IMG/VR virus record: IMGVR_UViG_3300047319_001486
Location: 1-34,221 of that record
DNA length: 34,221 bases
Direction: 5' to 3' (one strand)
Source: a virus
In this document: positions 1-6,225 of the stretch, in pieces
How the letters are laid out: each line of letters starts with the position of its first letter
How positions within the stretch are numbered: the stretch's first letter is position 1
Program-made: the position numbers and the translations under genes
The notes under the pieces: generated by a model
Seen by the model: the letters and a program-made list of their open reading frames with translations, nothing else
What the model was told of the DNA's origin: nothing
Database searches by the model: none

Positions 1-2
1 AC

Positions 3-101
3 TCCGCGCCAGAGGGCGCGTTCGACGACGCGGTGTGTGCCCTGGCCTTAGCCAACCTTCATCGGCAACAGGCCCTGGAGGGCGGCTGGAGGCTGCTGTG
101 A
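3..101 (+). CDS. Terminase large subunit, C-terminal fragment
   Basis: Only the last 32 residues and the TGA stop lie in the window, in the frame that starts at base 3. The fragment reads APEGAFDDAVCALALA near its start. This matches the end of the RNase H-like nuclease domain of phage terminase large subunits, where a (H)DDxVxALALA segment supplies a metal-binding acidic residue. In the family, the protein packages DNA into the prohead by ATP-driven translocation and cuts concatemers. The position directly upstream of a portal gene (after one small gene and a reverse-strand regulator) fits. The stop overlaps the GTG start of the next gene by four bases, so the two are translationally coupled. 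Because so little is visible, the call rests on the short motif plus gene order. Confidence 0.75.
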   Translation, partial: SAPEGAFDDAVCALALANLHRQQALEGGWRLL

Positions 102-529
102 CCCCCGCCGACTTTGCCGCGGCCGTGGTACGCGAGCTGGATGCGCTGCTGCCGGCGTGGTGCCGCCAGTTCTTCCGCCCCGTTGTGCGCCACTTTGCAA
201 ACTACCGCCAGGCGGAGCCGGTCTACGTCGTCGGCCTGCGCGCTACGCACGCGATCGAGGTCCCGGTTGGCGGCGTGCTGGCCGCCGCGCAGGCCGTTGC
301 GCTGGAGGACGGCTTTACGCCCGGCCCCTATGGCATCTGGACCACGAATCCCGGCGCCGTCGCCTACCCCGTGGACCCAGACCTGCTCGCTAGTCTTTCC
401 GAAGAGCACGCGGCGCGGTTCGTCACCCATACCGCCCACGCGCTACTCGGCGTGGCCTGGCTCAGCGGCATCCTGCCGCCGCACCGGCCGCAGCCCGCAC
501 CGCCGGGGCCGGTGCGGCGGGCGGACTAG
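98..529 (+). CDS. Hypothetical protein coupled to terminase
   Basis: This 143-residue protein is not recognised. The GTG start at 98 is chosen because it overlaps the terminase stop (GTGA) and sits six bases after a good GGAGG site inside the terminase end; an earlier in-frame ATG at 35 lies deep within the terminase coding frame and has no such site. The sequence is mixed alpha/beta in appearance, with an N-terminal helix (PADFAAAVVRELDALLPAW), a middle part with several short hydrophobic stretches, and a proline-rich tail (PPHRPQPAPPGP). No transmembrane segment, signal peptide or cysteine cluster is obvious. A hairpin-forming sequence (495-502 with 510-517) lies in its last codons, just before the tail-to-tail overlap with the reverse-strand gene. 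Location suggests a packaging or head accessory role, but this is only context. Confidence 0.6.
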   Translation: MTPADFAAAVVRELDALLPAWCRQFFRPVVRHFANYRQAEPVYVVGLRATHAIEVPVGGVLAAAQAVALEDGFTPGPYGIWTTNPGAVAYPVDPDLLASLSEEHAARFVTHTAHALLGVAWLSGILPPHRPQPAPPGPVRRAD

Positions 530-1098
530 GTCTCGAGGGCGGGGAGCGGGAACTGCGTCCCGCAATGGGGGCACTGCACGATTGCGGCTTCTGTGTCCGG
601 CTGGGCATCGTGCTGGCGCTGCATGCCGGCAAACTTCCCAACCGCCCCGCGCCCCTTCACGCCCTGCGAGCCCTTCGGCACTGGGCTAAAGCTGCGAACG
701 ACCTGGGCTACCTGCGGGGGACTCGGCGCGGCGGGAGCGCTCTGGCGCACCGCGGCAGCATACACTGCCCTGGCGACCTCTGGCTCACGCGCCACCGGCG
801 CCAACGCGCGAGCGGTCGTGGTGGGCAGCGTCCCCGGCTCCAGCGCCAGGATGCGCTCCATCCGTGCTGCCTGCACTTGCTGGTAGAACCAGGCTTGCTT
901 TTGCTGGAAGCGGTCCAGGCAGTAGGCGCGCCAGCTCTCGTAGCCTAGTGCCTCCCAGCCGCGACCCTCGTACAGCTCAAGGAGTGTTTCGCGGAGGTTG
1001 GTGAGCTGCTCCCCAGCTACGGTCATGTGATCTACCACCGCCTTCGTCAGACGCTCAGCAGCCTTCTTGCTGAGTATAGTCGTCGCCACCGCGGTCAT
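526..1098 (-). CDS. Putative DNA-binding regulator with C-terminal CxxC
   Basis: This is the only convincing reverse-strand gene in the window, 190 residues long. Its N-terminal half contains LLELYEGRGWEALGYESW and then AYCLDRFQQKQAWFYQQVQ. This resembles the 'LYR..Y.sFe.YC.erw....raYqli.A' segment of a widespread group of phage and plasmid helix-turn-helix proteins related to ParB/KorB-type regulators (recognised from memory, not by search). The C-terminus has CPHCGTQFPLP, a single CxxC half-site that could join a zinc ribbon by dimerisation. An AGGGAGG site precedes the ATG on the reverse strand. The stop codon overlaps the stop of the forward gene (CTAG shared), so the genes are convergent. 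The upstream region carries two copies of an operator-like palindrome, suggesting autoregulation and possibly control of the portal operon. Function as a repressor is inferred. Confidence 0.7.
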   Translation of the reverse strand: MTAVATTILSKKAAERLTKAVVDHMTVAGEQLTNLRETLLELYEGRGWEALGYESWRAYCLDRFQQKQAWFYQQVQAARMERILALEPGTLPTTTARALAPVAREPEVARAVYAAAVRQSAPAAPSPPQVAQVVRSFSPVPKGSQGVKGRGAVGKFAGMQRQHDAQPDTEAAIVQCPHCGTQFPLPALET

Positions 1099-1110
1099 TC
1101 CCAGCCTCCC

Positions 1111-1150
1111 TTATACGCGTAGAAACCGTGGCCAGGTTATACGCGTATAA
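1111..1150. promoter_or_regulatory. Paired palindromic operator-like sites
   Basis: TTATACGCGTATAA at 1137-1150 is a perfect 14-bp palindrome. An 11-base copy of its left part, TTATACGCGTA, lies at 1111-1121, exactly 26 bp away start to start. The sites are AT-rich islands in GC-rich DNA and lie between the reverse-strand regulator (start at 1098) and the portal gene (start at 1220). The proximal copy overlaps the ribosome-binding region of the reverse gene. The palindrome contains a TATAAC/TATAAG element on either strand that could serve as a -10 box. Binding by the adjacent regulator is inference. Confidence 0.55.
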
Positions 1151-1170
1151 GGGGACGAGCGCTACCCGGC

Positions 1171-1199
1171 TTGCTGCTGTGCGCCCCATCGCGCATGCT
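1171..1199 (+). promoter_or_regulatory. Weak candidate promoter for the portal operon
   Basis: TTGCTG (1171-1176) and CATGCT (1194-1199) are separated by 17 bp, the ideal spacing for a sigma70-type promoter, and lie just upstream of the portal start. Each box matches consensus at only about three of six positions, so this is a tentative call. Confidence 0.2.
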
Positions 1200-1219
1200 A
1201 GCGTGTGGAGGTGGCGCTG

Positions 1220-4200
1220 ATGGCCGACGGCCTGCTCGACCGCCTGGGGGCTAGCCTGCGCGCGCTGGTCAGCCTCTACGGCCCCCGCGCCGACAGAGCA
1301 GCGTTCGGACTTTTAACCGGCATCCTGCCCGGCGGGCGCGGCGAGCTGTCTCCCCGCGGCACCAACGAGTACCTGAAAGCCTACTCCGAGTCGCCCTGGC
1401 TACGCGCCGTGGTCCAGAAGATCGCCCACGTCGTCGCGACTACCGAGTGGCAGCTCTACGTCGCCAAGGCGCCCCCGGCCGCCCCCGGCGTGACCGGCAA
1501 GGTCTATCAGGACCGCGCCTTCCAGCGCGACAGCGACTGGCGCCGCCGTGCCTACCGCCGCAAGGAGCTGGCCAGCACCGGCGACCTTCAGCAGCTCGAC
1601 ACTCACCCCATGCTCGACCTGCTGAACAGTACGAACACCTTCCTCACCGGGCTGATGACCCGCCAGCTCACGCAGATCTACCTGGACCTCGTCGGCGAGG
1701 CGTTCTGGGTCAAGGAGCGCAAGACCAAGACCGGCCCGCCCATCGCCGTCTGGCCGATCCCGCCCACCTGGGTCTTCGCCACTCCCACGCCCATCCGTCC
1801 CTACTTCGAGGTGCGCTACCGCGGCTGGCAGGTGGAGATCCCCGACACCGAGGTCCTCTGGATGGCCGACCCGAACCCGCTGAACCCCTACGGGCGCGGC
1901 GCTGGCATGACCCACGCGCTTGGCGACGAGCTGGACACCGACGAGTACGCCGCGCGCCACACCAAGCTCTGGTTCCAGAACCGCGCCCGGCCGGACGTGC
2001 TGATCACCATGGAGGGCGCCAACCCCGCCGAGGTCGCGCGCCTGGAGCAGGACTGGCTGTCTAAGAGCCAGGGCTTCTGGCGGGCGTTCAAGCCGTACTT
2101 CCTCAGCGGCAAGGGCAACGTCCAGATCAAGGAGCTGAACCAGACTTTCCAGGACATGCAGCTTATCGAGCTGCGCAAGTTCGAGCGCGACATGGTGATG
2201 CAGGTCTACGGGGTTAGCCCCGAGATCATGGGCGTGCTCGCTAACTCGAATAGGGCAACGATCACCGCGGCGGACTACATGTTCGCGCGCTGGGTGGTCA
2301 CGCCGCGCCTGGAGTTTCAGCGGGCGATCCTCCAGGAGCGCCTGGCGCCGGAGTTCGACGAGCGCCTGATCGTCGACTACGCTAGCCCCATCCAGCGCGA
2401 CGAAGACCACGAGCTGGCCGTCGCCACCGCCGCGCCCTACGTGCTGACCGTGGACGAGTGGCGCGAGATGCTGCACCTGCCCGCCCTGCCCAAGAAGCAG
2501 GGCCAGGTCCACATGGTGCCCAGCACGCTGACCGCGGTGGAGGACATCAGCAGCCACGCGCCGCCGCCGCCGACCATGTTCCCGGCTTCGCCGGGGGGCA
2601 GGCTGCCCCCCGGCCAGAAGCCGGGGCTGCTCCCGCCCGGCGAGGCGCCGCCCGCGGACGGCCAGGCGCCCCCCGGCCAGAAGCCGCCCAAGGCCGCGAG
2701 CTGGTCTACGCCCGCCGGCACGCTCGCCGCCCAGGCCCAGTGGCGCGGCGTGGCCGGCATGCTCCAGAAGGCCCAGGGCCACGACGGCTTCATGGTTGCC
2801 CTGTGGGTGCCTGCCGCCAGCGCCGGCCTGCTCGCCCTGCCCGGCGCCGAGCCGCCCGACCAGCTCCACTGCACGCTGGCCTTCTGCGGCCCCTACCGCC
2901 AGGTGCCCGTCGTCCAGCTCGGCGACACGCTGGCGGCGCTGGACGCGCTCGCCGCGGACTGGGCGCCGCTGGACGGCGCGATCGGCGGCTACGGCCAGTT
3001 CACCGGCACGGCCGGCCCCGGCGTGGAGGGGGCGCAGGACGTGTTCTACGCCTCGCTCGACGTGCCCGGCCTGGTCGAGCTGCGCCAGGCGGTCGTGACC
3101 GTGCTGGTCGCCCACGGCATCCCGCCGCTGGCGAACCACGGCTTCACGCCCCACGTCACGCTGGCCTACCTGCCGCAGGGCACCGCGGCGCCGTCGCCGT
3201 CGGTGCAGAACCTGCCGCTCCACTTCGACGCCCTCACGCTGGCGCTCGGCGACACGCACCTGTCGGTCCCGCTCACCGGGCCGCTCTCGGGCGCCATCGT
3301 GCCCCTACCGCTACCGCACCCGCAACTCGCCCCAGAGACCCGCGCCGGGCCGTACAGCGTCAAGGAGGCCCATCCCACGATCCCGCCCGCGGAGATCCAG
3401 GCGGCGCGAGACTGGTGGCGGCAGGCCGTCGCCCCGACCGCCGGCATTGCCGCGGGCCTGCTAGACGCCGCGCCCGTGGGCGCCCCGCCGGCGGGGCGCC
3501 GGACGAACGGCTACGCGGTCACCCGCTTTAACCCGGTGCACGATCCGCATAGCGGTGAGTTCGCTAGCGGTGAAGGCGACGACGGCGGAGCTGCGTCGCC
3601 GCGCCCGGCGCTGACCGGTCTCGCGCGGCGCATGGTCGAGGTTGACGTAGCCGGTGACACGCTCCGCGACCTATTCAGCAGCGACCCGGATGCGCCTGCC
3701 AATATCGCCGATAACTACAACCTCAACACCGTGACCGATCGCATGCGGGAGCAGGCCGCGCGCCAGGTCCAGGCGCTCAGCCAATGGACGCTTCAGCAGC
3801 GCGGCGTGCCGGACCCCGCGACCGTCTGGCGCGCGGGCGAAGTGAGCGCCGAGATTGTCAGTGCCTCGTTGGAGGAGGGCGGCGCGCGGTCCTTCGCTCG
3901 CCGTACCGGGATGGACCAAAGCCGCGTCACTGGCTACACTATCCCTCGTGCCGCCATCCTGGTTGACGTGAATGGGGTGAAGGGCAGCCGTCAGCCGTAC
4001 CCCGGCGAGGCTGAGGTACTGGTCCGCGGCGAGACACTCCGTGCCCCGCCGGCGGGGCGCCGGACGAACGGCCACGCCGTCACTCGCTACTCCGCAGACC
4101 AGCCGCGCGAGCCGGCTGGCAGCAGTGCGGGCGGAGAGTGGGCCGGCGCAGCCGGTGGCTTGCCCGCGTTAGCGCCCGCCCCCAGCGACGCCTCGGGGAA

Positions 4201-5899
4201 CTTGCTCCACCCGGCCTACGCCTACATTGCCGCAACCGGCTACGCCGACCGTGACAGCGACATTCAGAGTATTCGCGAGGAGCGCGTCCGCGATGCGACG
4301 GCGGCTGACCTGGCCGCTCGCGTGCAGGCCCAGCTCGGCGCGGCGAGTCCCTTCCCCGACGCCGCCGCGGCCTCTGCCTGGCTCCGGCCCCTCCTCGTGG
4401 ACTGGGGGAATAGCGCGCGCTCGTCCTCAGTCTTGGCCCTCCACGAGGCTGTGCGCCAGAAGTTCGACCTGCCGACCGAGGCAATGCGAGGTATTGACCC
4501 GGTCCCGCCGAGCCCGGAGCAGCGCGCCCTGGTCGACGCGATCTACGCGAACACGCAGGCGCACCTGGCTGCGGCGGGCATCACCGAACTGACGCTTGCT
4601 CGCGGAGCGCGGGTGCGAGATACCTACCTGCCGTCCGGCTTCCAGTCCGACGCGGATCCCCGCCACGGCGCGCAGCACGTCGATGCTCCCGCGCTGCTCG
4701 CCCCCCTGTCCTCCTGGACCGGCAGCGCGCAGATGGCTGGGCAGTTCACTAGCTTCCTGGCGCAGGCGCCCCGCGACGCGTCGATCCCGCGCACGCGCGT
4801 CCAGCTCACCGCGACGGTCCCCGCAGCCCGGATCTTCAGCACCGGACGCACGGGGCTGGGTGAACTGCGCGGCACCGAGTTCGTGCTGGTCGGGGGACAG
4901 AGCGCGGTGCGCTGGCACGCTTTCGAGTCGGGGGCCGGCTTCGTCTATCGCGCTGCCGCTCTCGCGAGCGGCTTGTCGCCGGTGGACGAGGATGCAGTCA
5001 GCGCCGACTGGCTGCGTGTCGCCCTGGACCACCCGGGGCTGGTCGCCCGCGCCTTTAATCCCGACCAGCCCCGCGACGACCACGGCCAGTGGACCAGCGA
5101 CGGCGGCGTAGCGACTCTGCCAACGCCCTCCGGCAGCGGCCCCTCCCCGACGCAGATGGCCAGCGAGCTGCAGGGCCACGATAGCCTCGCCAAGTACACC
5201 CGCCCGGACGGCACGCTGGAGCCCGCGCGCCAGGCCCTCCACGACGCGATCGTCGCCCGCGCTCTCGTCGGCGTCCCCAGCCAGGCCCACCCCACCGCCT
5301 ACCTCATCGGCGGCGGCGCCGCCGCGGGCAAGAGCACGATGCTGAACAGCGGCGCGGTCACGGTCCCCGCGCGCGGGGCCGCCGTATACGTCGAGCCGGA
5401 CGAGGTGAAGAACGACCTGCCGGAGTTTAAGGCCGGCCTCGCCAAGCGGGACCCGAACATCGCCGGCTACGTCCACGCGGAGTCCAGCAACATCGGCAAG
5501 CGCGTCCTGAGCGAGGCCATCGGCCGCCACACCGACCTGATCCACGACGCCATCCACAACACCTCGCTCGGCGCGGTCGAGCAGCGCGTCGCGCGCATGC
5601 GCGCCGCCGGCTACCGCGTCGAGGCCAGCTACGCGACCGTCCCGATCCAGACGGCCGTCGACCGCGCCCAGGCCCGCGGCGAGCGCACCGGCCGCTTCGT
5701 CCCGCTCGACGCCATCATGCAGGGCCACGCCGGCGTCGCCGCCATGTTCCCGTCGCTGCTGAGCCACCACGTCTTCGACAAGGTGACGCTGCACGAGACC
5801 AGCGGCACGACGCCCCACCTGCTCGCCAGCCAGACCAACGGCCACACCGTCATCCACGACAGAGCCGGCTACGCGGCGTTCCTGGCGCGGAAGGGCTGA
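1220..5899 (+). CDS. Portal protein fused to 2H phosphoesterase, ART and Zeta-like domains
   Basis: This 1559-residue protein begins with an HK97-type portal domain (about 1-435), seen in SPWLRAVVQKIAHVV, LWMADPNPLNPYGRGAGM and YGVSPEIMGVLANSNR. The portal is the dodecameric ring through which DNA enters and leaves the head. A Pro/Gly-rich linker (about 449-495) follows. Next comes a 2H phosphoesterase-like domain (about 515-700) with HCTL at H550 and HVTL at H645. A divergent ART-like domain follows (R871; E930-A-E932), then a typical ART module (R1128, S1165-W-T, E1220), then a Zeta-toxin-like kinase (P-loop GGGAAAGKST with K1371; PDEVKNDLPEF; YVHAESS). Ordinary portals have roughly 400-500 residues, so two thirds of this protein is effector-like. 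The ATG at 1220 is preferred to upstream GTGs because GGAGGT lies seven bases before it. The next gene starts inside the stop (TGATG). Packaging inside the head is inferred. Confidence 0.85.
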   Translation: MADGLLDRLGASLRALVSLYGPRADRAAFGLLTGILPGGRGELSPRGTNEYLKAYSESPWLRAVVQKIAHVVATTEWQLYVAKAPPAAPGVTGKVYQDRAFQRDSDWRRRAYRRKELASTGDLQQLDTHPMLDLLNSTNTFLTGLMTRQLTQIYLDLVGEAFWVKERKTKTGPPIAVWPIPPTWVFATPTPIRPYFEVRYRGWQVEIPDTEVLWMADPNPLNPYGRGAGMTHALGDELDTDEYAARHTKLWFQNRARPDVLITMEGANPAEVARLEQDWLSKSQGFWRAFKPYFLSGKGNVQIKELNQTFQDMQLIELRKFERDMVMQVYGVSPEIMGVLANSNRATITAADYMFARWVVTPRLEFQRAILQERLAPEFDERLIVDYASPIQRDEDHELAVATAAPYVLTVDEWREMLHLPALPKKQGQVHMVPSTLTAVEDISSHAPPPPTMFPASPGGRLPPGQKPGLLPPGEAPPADGQAPPGQKPPKAASWSTPAGTLAAQAQWRGVAGMLQKAQGHDGFMVALWVPAASAGLLALPGAEPPDQLHCTLAFCGPYRQVPVVQLGDTLAALDALAADWAPLDGAIGGYGQFTGTAGPGVEGAQDVFYASLDVPGLVELRQAVVTVLVAHGIPPLANHGFTPHVTLAYLPQGTAAPSPSVQNLPLHFDALTLALGDTHLSVPLTGPLSGAIVPLPLPHPQLAPETRAGPYSVKEAHPTIPPAEIQAARDWWRQAVAPTAGIAAGLLDAAPVGAPPAGRRTNGYAVTRFNPVHDPHSGEFASGEGDDGGAASPRPALTGLARRMVEVDVAGDTLRDLFSSDPDAPANIADNYNLNTVTDRMREQAARQVQALSQWTLQQRGVPDPATVWRAGEVSAEIVSASLEEGGARSFARRTGMDQSRVTGYTIPRAAILVDVNGVKGSRQPYPGEAEVLVRGETLRAPPAGRRTNGHAVTRYSADQPREPAGSSAGGEWAGAAGGLPALAPAPSDASGNLLHPAYAYIAATGYADRDSDIQSIREERVRDATAADLAARVQAQLGAASPFPDAAAASAWLRPLLVDWGNSARSSSVLALHEAVRQKFDLPTEAMRGIDPVPPSPEQRALVDAIYANTQAHLAAAGITELTLARGARVRDTYLPSGFQSDADPRHGAQHVDAPALLAPLSSWTGSAQMAGQFTSFLAQAPRDASIPRTRVQLTATVPAARIFSTGRTGLGELRGTEFVLVGGQSAVRWHAFESGAGFVYRAAALASGLSPVDEDAVSADWLRVALDHPGLVARAFNPDQPRDDHGQWTSDGGVATLPTPSGSGPSPTQMASELQGHDSLAKYTRPDGTLEPARQALHDAIVARALVGVPSQAHPTAYLIGGGAAAGKSTMLNSGAVTVPARGAAVYVEPDEVKNDLPEFKAGLAKRDPNIAGYVHAESSNIGKRVLSEAIGRHTDLIHDAIHNTSLGAVEQRVARMRAAGYRVEASYATVPIQTAVDRAQARGERTGRFVPLDAIMQGHAGVAAMFPSLLSHHVFDKVTLHETSGTTPHLLASQTNGHTVIHDRAGYAAFLARKG
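2770..3330 (+). other. 2H phosphoesterase-like domain within the portal fusion
   Basis: Two HxT motifs, HCTL (H550, T552) and HVTL (H645, T647), are 95 residues apart. This is the arrangement of the LigT/2'-5' RNA ligase-like 2H superfamily, which hydrolyses cyclic or 2'-5' phosphodiester bonds. T4 Acb1, an anti-CBASS enzyme, belongs to this superfamily, so a counter-defence role is possible but not shown. Confidence 0.8.
3482..3510. repeat. 29-bp direct repeat, copy 1, with palindromic core
   Basis: The 29 bases from 3482 recur exactly at 4043-4071. Both copies begin with the 16-bp perfect palindrome GCCCCGCCGGCGGGGC; here the palindrome extends to 22 bp (3479-3500). The repeat encodes APPAGRRTNG in the portal-fusion frame, just before the linker preceding the divergent ART domain. 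Confidence 0.9.
3600..4035 (+). other. Divergent ART-like domain between direct repeats
   Basis: The domain shows VWRAGE (R871), a central SFARRTG segment in place of a clear STS motif, an AAILVDVNG strand and finally GEAEVLVRG, whose E930-A-E932 matches the ExE motif of arginine-type ADP-ribosyltransferases. It lacks the YxxTQ helix of the other modules, so it is a separate lineage. A 29-bp direct repeat stands on each side. Confidence 0.55.
4043..4071. repeat. 29-bp direct repeat, copy 2
   Basis: This is an exact second copy of the repeat at 3482-3510. The copies are 561 bp apart, which is 187 codons, so recombination between them would remove the divergent ART cassette without shifting frame. 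It encodes APPAGRRTNG again, followed by HAVTRYSADQPREPAG. Confidence 0.9.
4200..5040 (+). other. ART module 1 (portal fusion)
   Basis: The module has a helical lead with HEAVRQKFDLP and YANTQAHLAAAGI, then LTLARG (R1128), LSSWTGSAQMAGQF (S1165), IFSTGRTGLGEL and GTEFVLVGG (E1220), closing with DWLR. These are the R, S-W-T and E motifs of the ART fold. The residue two before the catalytic Glu is Gly, not Glu. Confidence 0.8.
5130..5896 (+). other. Zeta-toxin-like kinase domain (portal C-terminus)
   Basis: A Walker A loop GGGAAAGKST (K1371), followed by EPDEVKNDLPEF (D1394) and YVHAESSNIGKR, is the order seen in phage-type Zeta kinases. Classical Zeta toxins phosphorylate UDP-N-acetylglucosamine and block cell-wall synthesis. 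The usual first Asp of the DPDEVK motif is Glu here (E1392), so activity is uncertain. Confidence 0.8.
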
Positions 5900-6072
5900 T
5901 GGACTACCCGTCGCTGCTCCGCATGTACCAGGCGCAGACGCTCGGCCTGACGATGGCTGAGGCGGGGTTCCCGAACACCCTGGAGAACCAGGCCCAGTGG
6001 GACCGCTGCGCCGCGCAGATCGCCGAGATCACCGCACGCGGTGGCGTCGTTGAGCTGCCCCAGGACAGCTAG
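5899..6072 (+). CDS. Small hypothetical protein
   Basis: A 57-residue protein starting at an ATG that overlaps the portal-fusion stop (TGATG), so it is probably made by coupled re-initiation. It begins MDYPSLLRMYQAQTLGLTMA and reads as mostly helical, with an acidic end (VELPQDS). No cysteine motif or membrane segment is visible and the family is not recognised. It is retained as real because it fills the gap between two coupled genes without slack, and its stop is directly followed by the ribosome binding site of the next gene. Confidence 0.6.
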   Translation: MDYPSLLRMYQAQTLGLTMAEAGFPNTLENQAQWDRCAAQIAEITARGGVVELPQDS

Positions 6073-6081
6073 GAGGCGACT

Positions 6082-6225
6082 GTGCGGGGCTTCTGGCGCG
6101 TGGTCTGGTGCCACCTGGTCCACTCCTGGGACTGGCAGAATCCCCGATGGCGCGAGGACTACCAGGCGCTGCTCTACCGCTGCCCCTACTGCCGTTGTGA
6201 GCGGCAGGCGATGGTGTGGCGCTGA
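6082..6225 (+). CDS. Small zinc-ribbon-like protein
   Basis: This 47-residue protein uses a GTG start at 6082, five bases after AGGAGG (6071-6076). It reads MRGFWRVVWCHLVHSWDW and later YRCPYCRCERQ. The C-x3-H-x-W pattern followed by CxxC resembles the tiny zinc-finger proteins common in actinobacterial phages, of the form 'C.lgfH.W......C..C'. The four likely metal ligands are Cys10, His14 and the cysteines of CPYC. A role in nucleic-acid or protein binding is possible but not shown. The stop overlaps the ATG of the MuF fusion gene (TGATG), so it may drive translation of that very long gene, which lacks a strong ribosome binding site of its own. Confidence 0.65.
   Translation: MRGFWRVVWCHLVHSWDWQNPRWREDYQALLYRCPYCRCERQAMVWR

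Noticed and set aside
35-97. Longer N-terminus for the second gene starting at ATG 35
   Set aside because: This part overlaps the terminase C-terminus, which is clearly coding; the GTG at 98 has a proper ribosome binding site and stop overlap.
1400-3259. 619-codon reverse-strand open frame opposite the portal
   Set aside because: Low-complexity translation (repeated Arg, Gly, His, Ala), no ribosome binding site, and the portal and 2H motifs are on the forward strand.
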